From Shewanella woodyi ATCC 51908 (GTDB lineage Bacteria > Pseudomonadota > Gammaproteobacteria > Enterobacterales > Shewanellaceae), in contig NC_010506.1 of assembly GCF_000019525.1 (NCBI RefSeq), positions 5,332,001 to 5,396,000 of the forward strand: a DNA stretch of 64,000 bases, in the 5' to 3' direction. Shown piece by piece: positions 63,631 to 64,000 of this stretch. Within the stretch, counting starts at the first letter, position 1. Every line of letters begins with the position of its first letter. The position numbers and the translations under genes were made by a program. Under the pieces are notes generated by a model. That model saw nothing but the letters and a program-made list of their open reading frames with translations. It had not been told where the DNA came from and made no database searches.

Positions 63631-64000
63631 TTAAAGAGCGCAATTAGCAGACCAATGCTCAAGCACGCTCTGATATGGCTTAATAAAGTGCTCTTCAGCA
63701 AATTTGCCCTGCTCAATCGCCAACTGACCACGTTCAGCACGGTCATAAACAATTTGAGTGATTGAATGATCTTGGTTGTTCAAATTTGGTTGGTAACACT
63801 TACCCGCAACCGCATTGGCATTATAGATCTCAGGTCGGTAGACCTTCTGGAACGTCTCCATCGTACTAATGGTGCTTATCAGCTCAAGATTACTGTAGTC
63901 ATTAAGCAGATCACCAAAGAAATAGAAAGCCAAAGGCGCAACACTATTTGGTGGCATAAAGTAGCGCACCTGCAAGCCCATCTTTTTAAAGTATTGCTCT
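63631..64000 (-). CDS. mesX: MesX (DUF1852), C-terminal part, gene enters from beyond the window
   Basis: The last ~122 codons of a DUF1852 protein, open to the right edge of the window (frame reads EQYFKKMGLQVRYFMPPNS at the boundary). VAPLAFYFFGDLLNDYSNLE, METFQKVYRPEIYNANAVAG and VYDRAERGQLAIEQGKFAEE are typical. It ends 28 bases before mesD and is surely cotranscribed. MesX is required with MesD for methionine synthesis; its biochemical role is not known. The internal ATG at 63979-63981 is not the true start. Confidence 0.85.
   Translation of the reverse strand, partial: EQYFKKMGLQVRYFMPPNSVAPLAFYFFGDLLNDYSNLELISTISTMETFQKVYRPEIYNANAVAGKCYQPNLNNQDHSITQIVYDRAERGQLAIEQGKFAEEHFIKPYQSVLEHWSANCAL

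Overview
The window looks like part of a Shewanella chromosome (Gammaproteobacteria, marine type, moderately AT-rich). Three things point there: the complete mshI-to-mshQ pilus locus next to csrD/mshH and mreBCD, a sir cluster for octaheme sulfite respiration with NrfCD- and NosLDFY-type accessory genes, and a 'taccaatcggtata' palindromic repeat scattered between genes. The assignment comes from gene content and order, not from a database search.

Layout. 1-3601 (minus): rng (5' part), maf, mreD, mreC, mreB, the usual cell-shape cluster. 3730-23388 (minus): the MSHA type IV pilus operon in the order mshI, I2, J, K, L, M, N, E, G, F, B, three mshA-type pilins, C, D, O, P, Q, mostly joined by 4-26 base overlaps. 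Two hairpin terminators sit just after the second and third mshA copies, which should make major pilin transcripts more abundant than the minor pilin genes downstream. 23731-25644: the degenerate GGDEF/EAL regulator csrD (mshH). 25911-27867: malic enzyme and rpmE.

28057-37649: housekeeping genes: a FimV/LysM-like protein, priA, argS, a SPOR-domain protein, hslVU behind a very clear sigma-32 promoter, two small conserved-domain genes (GBBH-like/DUF971 and probable DUF3859), an overlooked 56-codon gene and a tRNA-Ser(UGA) with its own promoter and terminator. 37763-47676: accessory and sensory genes: a TyrP-type permease, a thioredoxin-fold lipoprotein with a broken active site, small membrane and secreted proteins, a MocR regulator whose PLP pocket is dismantled facing two acetyltransferase genes, a chemoreceptor, a perfect 20 x 9-bp tandem repeat, cheV and an aromatic-rich secreted protein. 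48167-50412: ubiD and fre.

50629-61908 (minus): the sulfite respiration cluster. sirA (octaheme cytochrome with a CX15CH heme site) is followed by a rhodanese-like protein, an FKBP isomerase, a CcmI-like assembly protein, an electron-input module (SirC ferredoxin and SirD NrfD-like quinol dehydrogenase), then a NosL/D/F/Y-type copper delivery set and a membrane-anchored winged-helix regulator. Together this reads as quinol to SirD/SirC to SirA electron flow, plus maturation of a heme-copper active site. No CcmF/CcmH-type heme lyase gene lies in the window. 62574-64000: mesD and the 3' part of mesX (DUF1852), a folate-independent methionine synthase pair.

Two related 267- and 316-bp MITE-like elements lie after hslU and before ubiD. 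The second carries an extra 49-bp double-hairpin module.
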